From Erythrocercus mccallii (Eukaryota; Chordata; Aves; Passeriformes; Dicruridae), in assembly GCA_013397435.1 (NCBI GenBank), contig VZRG01000200.1, positions 535,179-599,178 on the forward strand: DNA of 64,000 bases, in the 5' to 3' direction. How positions within the stretch are numbered: position 1 is the first letter of the stretch; every line of letters begins with the position of its first letter. The notes below the pieces were generated by a model. It made no database searches, was not told the origin of the DNA, and saw only the letters and a program-made list of their open reading frames with translations. Of the stretch, positions 60,901-64,000 are shown piece by piece. A program made the translations under genes and the position numbers.

Positions 60901-63403
60901 AGACCACCTCAAAAAAGATAATTCAAATCCTTCTCGAACAATTTACTTATGGAATTTATTCTATCATAGTGAGTTAATTAACTAATACTATTTTTATATT
61001 ATTACATACATTTTACTTAACTAAACTTGAATTAAAATAGTTCAAGTTATTCATACCACCTCCACAATTATTGAGTTACAATGTATAGTGTCTGGTACAC
61101 TTGGGTATGTGACAAAAATGCTCCTCTCAAGAGCAGAGGAGTAAAAGGAAATTTTATCTGCTAGTGAGTTAACAGTGAATTTCCTGCCAGGGTGAGCAAC
61201 CAGAAGTTGTTGGTTCTAGTCTTGTACATGGTCACCTCTTTGACAAGTGTGCCATGAAGTCCTGCCTCTCTCTGACTTCTAAACAGAGTGGACACTAAGC
61301 ACTGCCACATCTCACAGAGGGTGTAGGTAAATAATACTCTTTGGTGAGACACTATTGGTTTTTAAGTTCTCTGCTGAGAATTCAGCAGCAGGAATAGCCT
61401 CTAGTTCAGGAAATGAAAACCAGAAACCAATATAGTTGTTAAGACCTAGGCGATAAAGCTTAGCAAATTAAAAATAGTTTTAAGCTGTACATAGCTGCTT
61501 AAGCCAACTGTCTTTAAAGTGTTTGAATTGCAAAGCCACATAAAATGCTTCTTGTTTGAATCCAGGAGTGTACCCACCAGTGTAGCCCACTGTATGGTGC
61601 TCTTTGGGACTTTCACACAGACCTTTCTGCTACTGCCTTACTTTAACTAGCACAGGCTAGTGGTTTTGTGAGGAGAGAACCAGAAATTCCTGGGACTTAC
61701 CAAAGATGTATTCTTTAATCTCTCCCAAGAGGAGCTAGTCAGCAGTAAGTTTGGTGAGTCATCTAGTGACCTTTGTCCAGGCTCGGCTGGCGTTGCTCTT
61801 AGTTTGGTCTGCAGGCTGGAGAAAGAGGAGCCTATAGCACCTTTTTCCTCAGGAGATATGTGGTCTGTGGCTTGTGGTTCTGACAAATTGCTGCTGTGTT
61901 GCTGGCTTATAGGAGAAGGAGATAAAGGAGAGCCTAAAGAACTGTGACTTTCCAAAGATACAGCTTGTGGGCCCACTGTCTTTGGTGTAGCTGGAGTGAT
62001 AACCTCACCGAGCCTTGTCTCAGCTTTTGGTTCTGTTTTGTTGCTGCTCAGCACTTCAGGGACTTCTGAGGAAGTGAATTCTTGGAACGTTGGAGACTTT
62101 TCGACAGGGGAGAAAATAGTTTCAAGTGGGACCCTCCAGGACACGCTGTGTGCGGGTGGCAGTGGTGTTGTGCTCTTTATCTCTGTCACTTTTGGTGGTG
62201 GATTTCTTTTGTCAGATGGTTTTCTTTTCAGAGAAGGAACTCGTACAACTTTGCCTTTATCCTTCTGCTCACTTTCTTCTGTGTCCACTTGTTTCAGAAA
62301 ATTCATCTCTCTCTGTAGGACAGCAGTATTACATTTTTTTAAAATCACCTTCATGCATTCATGAATACTTAAGAATTTTTTTTTATTTTAAGCAGGAACA
62401 GTTTTTCAAATTAACTGTCTCCTGGCACTGAATCTTAAGGCCTGTACTTCCACTCGCATTCTTAGAGTTAGATATGAATCTAATTGTTATGTGCTAAGCA
62501 TTATTTTGTTGCCCAAATCATGAATACTAATGGCAGTTAACCTCAAATATGGTGAATTCTGCCCTTACTAAGTTCTCTGGAGGCTGTTTTGTTGTTGTTG
62601 TTGTTGTTTTAATAAGCTAAGAAGAAACTGTGCTCCTTTTGTTGTGGCACTGCTTCTTTAAATTTTCTGTAAGAACATTGAGTATCCAGGGTTGTTCTTA
62701 TGGAAAATTTTGGAGGGAAAGCCATTCATCCCTTTACTTAGCCAATTTGCAAATCACTGAACAAAAGACATATTAATTTTCAGCCTAAAGTCAAACAACT
62801 GTTATGTTTTTATGATTATTTCAGGAAAATAATTTTAAAACCTCCCCTACAATGAAAGAGAATCTGTGAGGCTCACGGAATATCTTTGGTATTTAACACA
62901 ATCCATTGTAAAAATCTTAAACCAGAAGGAAAAAGGCCTATCTGTGCCTTGGTCTCCATTTATTTTCAGCACTTTGCTGTCCTCTTTCACTTTCATGGGA
63001 CTCCAGCTCCCTACTGAAATCTTGAATGAAGCAAAATCTTTCCATCTGTGTAGCAAGGGATCACCCCATTTCTCACACCCTTTTTCCTGGTCCCAGCAGA
63101 AGAAAATTTCCACTTCTCCCCTACAGCTTTTTCAAGCTAGTTGATCTCTTTTGATCCACATATAGGTCTTGCTCTGTTTGAAATATTTCTGCTTTGGTTA
63201 CTCATTTACCCCATCTCTTACATGGAGGGACATTCAAACAATCAATGACTCAAACTCATCCTGTTTCATGCACAGCTCATCAGTCTCCTACTATTCACCT
63301 TAGTTTTCCTGCTGAGATGAGCAAACTTCTCCTCCTGTGCTGCAAGCATCTTCTCAAAATCATGGTGTTTCTTCAGTAATTCCTCTACTTCAGACACTGA
63401 ATC
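57673..63403 (-). CDS. SPTBN5: Beta-V spectrin, C-terminal part (last spectrin-repeat exon, linker, PH domain); 5' part outside window
   Basis: Seven minus-strand coding exons in transcript order: 63403-63299, 62312-61701, 60730-60659, 59247-59161, 58778-58687, 58522-58437, 57956-57673. They join in one frame for 445 codons plus stop, all with GT/AG introns. The first encodes the end of a spectrin repeat (EVEELLKKHHDFEKMLAAQE). The second is a Ser/Pro/Lys-rich linker of 204 aa. Four exons form a PH domain running from MEGFLEK through SRSWKSFYVKL and FMLRLRDGAEYFFAAP to DWLQSL. Beta spectrins cross-link the membrane skeleton, and their PH domain binds phosphoinositides. GAEYFFAAPS resembles GAEILFAAPS of human SPTBN5 as I recall it, more than SPTBN1/2/4. 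The position tail-to-tail with PLA2G4B also fits SPTBN5. Confidence 0.9.
58437..58522 (-). CDS. SPTBN5: SPTBN5 exon: PH domain C-terminal helix
   Basis: 86 nt, acceptor ccttatttacag, donor gtacgt. Encodes RLRDGAEYFFAAPSQTLMED, WLQSLQNNI. The conserved Trp of the terminal PH helix is present in MEDWLQSL. Confidence 0.92.
58687..58778 (-). CDS. SPTBN5: SPTBN5 exon: PH domain
   Basis: 92 nt, acceptor atcccccttcag, donor gtgagt. Encodes NVSTVLSLGISGAKCERLVN, YSRKENAFML plus two bases of Arg. The GAKCERL..RKxxFxLRL block is typical of the spectrin PH fold. Confidence 0.92.
59161..59247 (-). CDS. SPTBN5: SPTBN5 exon: PH domain middle
   Basis: 87 nt, acceptor tctattcatgtag, donor gtaatt, phase 0. 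Encodes PHSRSWKSFYVKLDGLKLDF, YNDDKEATK, which aligns with SRSWHNVYCV..MGFYKD of other beta spectrins. Confidence 0.92.
60659..60730 (-). CDS. SPTBN5: SPTBN5 exon: PH domain beta-1
   Basis: 72 nt, acceptor ends ctcag, donor gtagaa. Encodes VSASLQNMEGFLEKRDQILP and RRQQ. MEGFLxxK is the canonical start of beta-spectrin PH domains. Confidence 0.9.
61701..62312 (-). CDS. SPTBN5: SPTBN5 exon: linker before PH domain
   Basis: 612-nt exon, phase 0 at both ends (acceptor tgctgtcctacag, donor gtaagt). It starts REMNFLKQVDTEESEQKDKG, then basic (VRVPSLKRKPSDKR), then a long low-complexity Ser/Thr/Pro/Glu-rich stretch, as expected for the variable linker between the last spectrin repeat and the PH domain. 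Little positional conservation is expected. Confidence 0.88.
62313..63298. other. SPTBN5: SPTBN5 intron
   Basis: Intron between the last-repeat exon and the linker exon. No other feature apart from the GTT run. Confidence 0.6.
62588..62610. repeat. (GTT)n microsatellite in SPTBN5 intron
   Basis: About six GTT units bordered by T runs. Confidence 0.9.
63299..63403 (-). CDS. SPTBN5: SPTBN5 exon: end of last spectrin repeat
   Basis: Minus-strand acceptor tttttccatttag, donor gtgaat, 105 nt, phase 0 at both ends. Encodes DSVSEVEELLKKHHDFEKM, AAQEEKFAHLSRKTK. The VEELLKKHxDFEKxLAAQEEK motif is diagnostic of beta-spectrin repeats. Confidence 0.93.
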
Positions 63404-64000
63404 CTAAATGGAAAAATTACAACATACAGAAGCCCAAAATCAAGTCCATCAGAAGAGATGCCTAAGATTTTCAGATTGATTCATTCTATTTAGCCAAGTG
63501 AGGATTCTGAAAATCTTGTAATTGGATGTCTAAACCCCTGTTAGTGTATGAAAAATACCTCAATTTACATTTTAGAAAAGGTCTGTGTCTTGCAGTCTGT
63601 CTGCTGTGTAGGAGATGGAGAGCTCAAGTACCAACCCTCCCTCTTCTGCAAGGCCATGTAGTACCGTGGCTTCCAGCTATAACTGTTTATGTGGAGATTG
63701 AGTACTTGGATTCTAGCTTGTGCTAGACACAGTGTTTGTTCCTGCCTTACAACAAATGCATCTGAGACTTCCTTCATGTCTTCTGCTTAGTTTCTGATAC
63801 CCAAGTTCATTAGTTTGTTTTTCAATCTTATAAATTGTCAGAAGACAGTCAACAATGAGAAAAAAAACCAAAAAACCAAACAAAAATATGGACGTTAGTG
63901 TTTAAAAAGGAATTTACAAGCTAGCTATCAAGCTGTCTGTGTAAAACATTCTACTGTTTAATGGAAAGAACAAGGTGGGAAAAGCCCCTTTTTTCCTACA
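63404..64000. other. SPTBN5: SPTBN5 intron, continues past the window
   Basis: No spectrin-repeat exon is recognised here. The minus-strand frame at 63565-63777 lacks spectrin pattern. An A/C-rich tract lies at 63859-63889. Confidence 0.55.

Noticed and set aside
63565..63777. Candidate further SPTBN5 repeat exon
   Set aside because: Sequence lacks the Trp/heptad pattern of a spectrin repeat and has no clean acceptor/donor pair in phase 0.

Overview
This window is vertebrate nuclear DNA, most probably from a bird and plausibly a passerine. The evidence is AT-rich sequence, spliced genes with large introns, CR1 LINE fragments with the avian-type 3' end, and two solo LTRs that resemble endogenous retrovirus LTRs of songbirds. 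There is no bacterial-type gene organisation, and nearly all long open frames are chance frames in introns or intergenic DNA.

Layout. Positions 1-24,600 are intergenic with no gene I can support. They hold a solo LTR with a perfect 5-bp target-site duplication (8385-9022), a second LTR (about 19363-19706), a long near-perfect hairpin (13421-13537) and simple repeats. A small CpG-richer promoter with a TATA-like box and a YY1 consensus (24635-24744) precedes the first exon of a 20-exon plus-strand gene. That gene runs from 24752 to 51794 and encodes an 815-residue cytosolic phospholipase A2 with a C2 domain and a lysophospholipase-type catalytic domain. I identify it as PLA2G4B. All 20 exons join in one open frame with GT/AG introns.

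Positions 51,795-57,672 lie between two convergent genes. They contain a CR1 3' end (54625-54730) and a palindrome carrying AATAAA on both strands (56071-56096). From 57673 to the right edge, on the minus strand, lie the last seven coding exons of a beta-spectrin with a C-terminal PH domain. I identify it as SPTBN5 (beta-V spectrin); its 5' part lies beyond the window. As I recall the human 15q15 locus, PLA2G4B and SPTBN5 are also tail-to-tail neighbours there, which supports both names.

The two genes are not obviously in one pathway. PLA2G4B releases fatty acids from membrane phospholipids under calcium control. SPTBN5 is a membrane-skeleton protein whose PH domain binds phosphoinositides. 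The best points for a second look are the 13.4-kb hairpin, the bidirectional poly(A)-signal palindrome between the genes, the SPTBN5 reading frame ending inside CR1-derived sequence, a duplicated AP-1 motif in a PLA2G4B intron, and a stand-alone PLA2G4B promoter with no JMJD7 recognised upstream.
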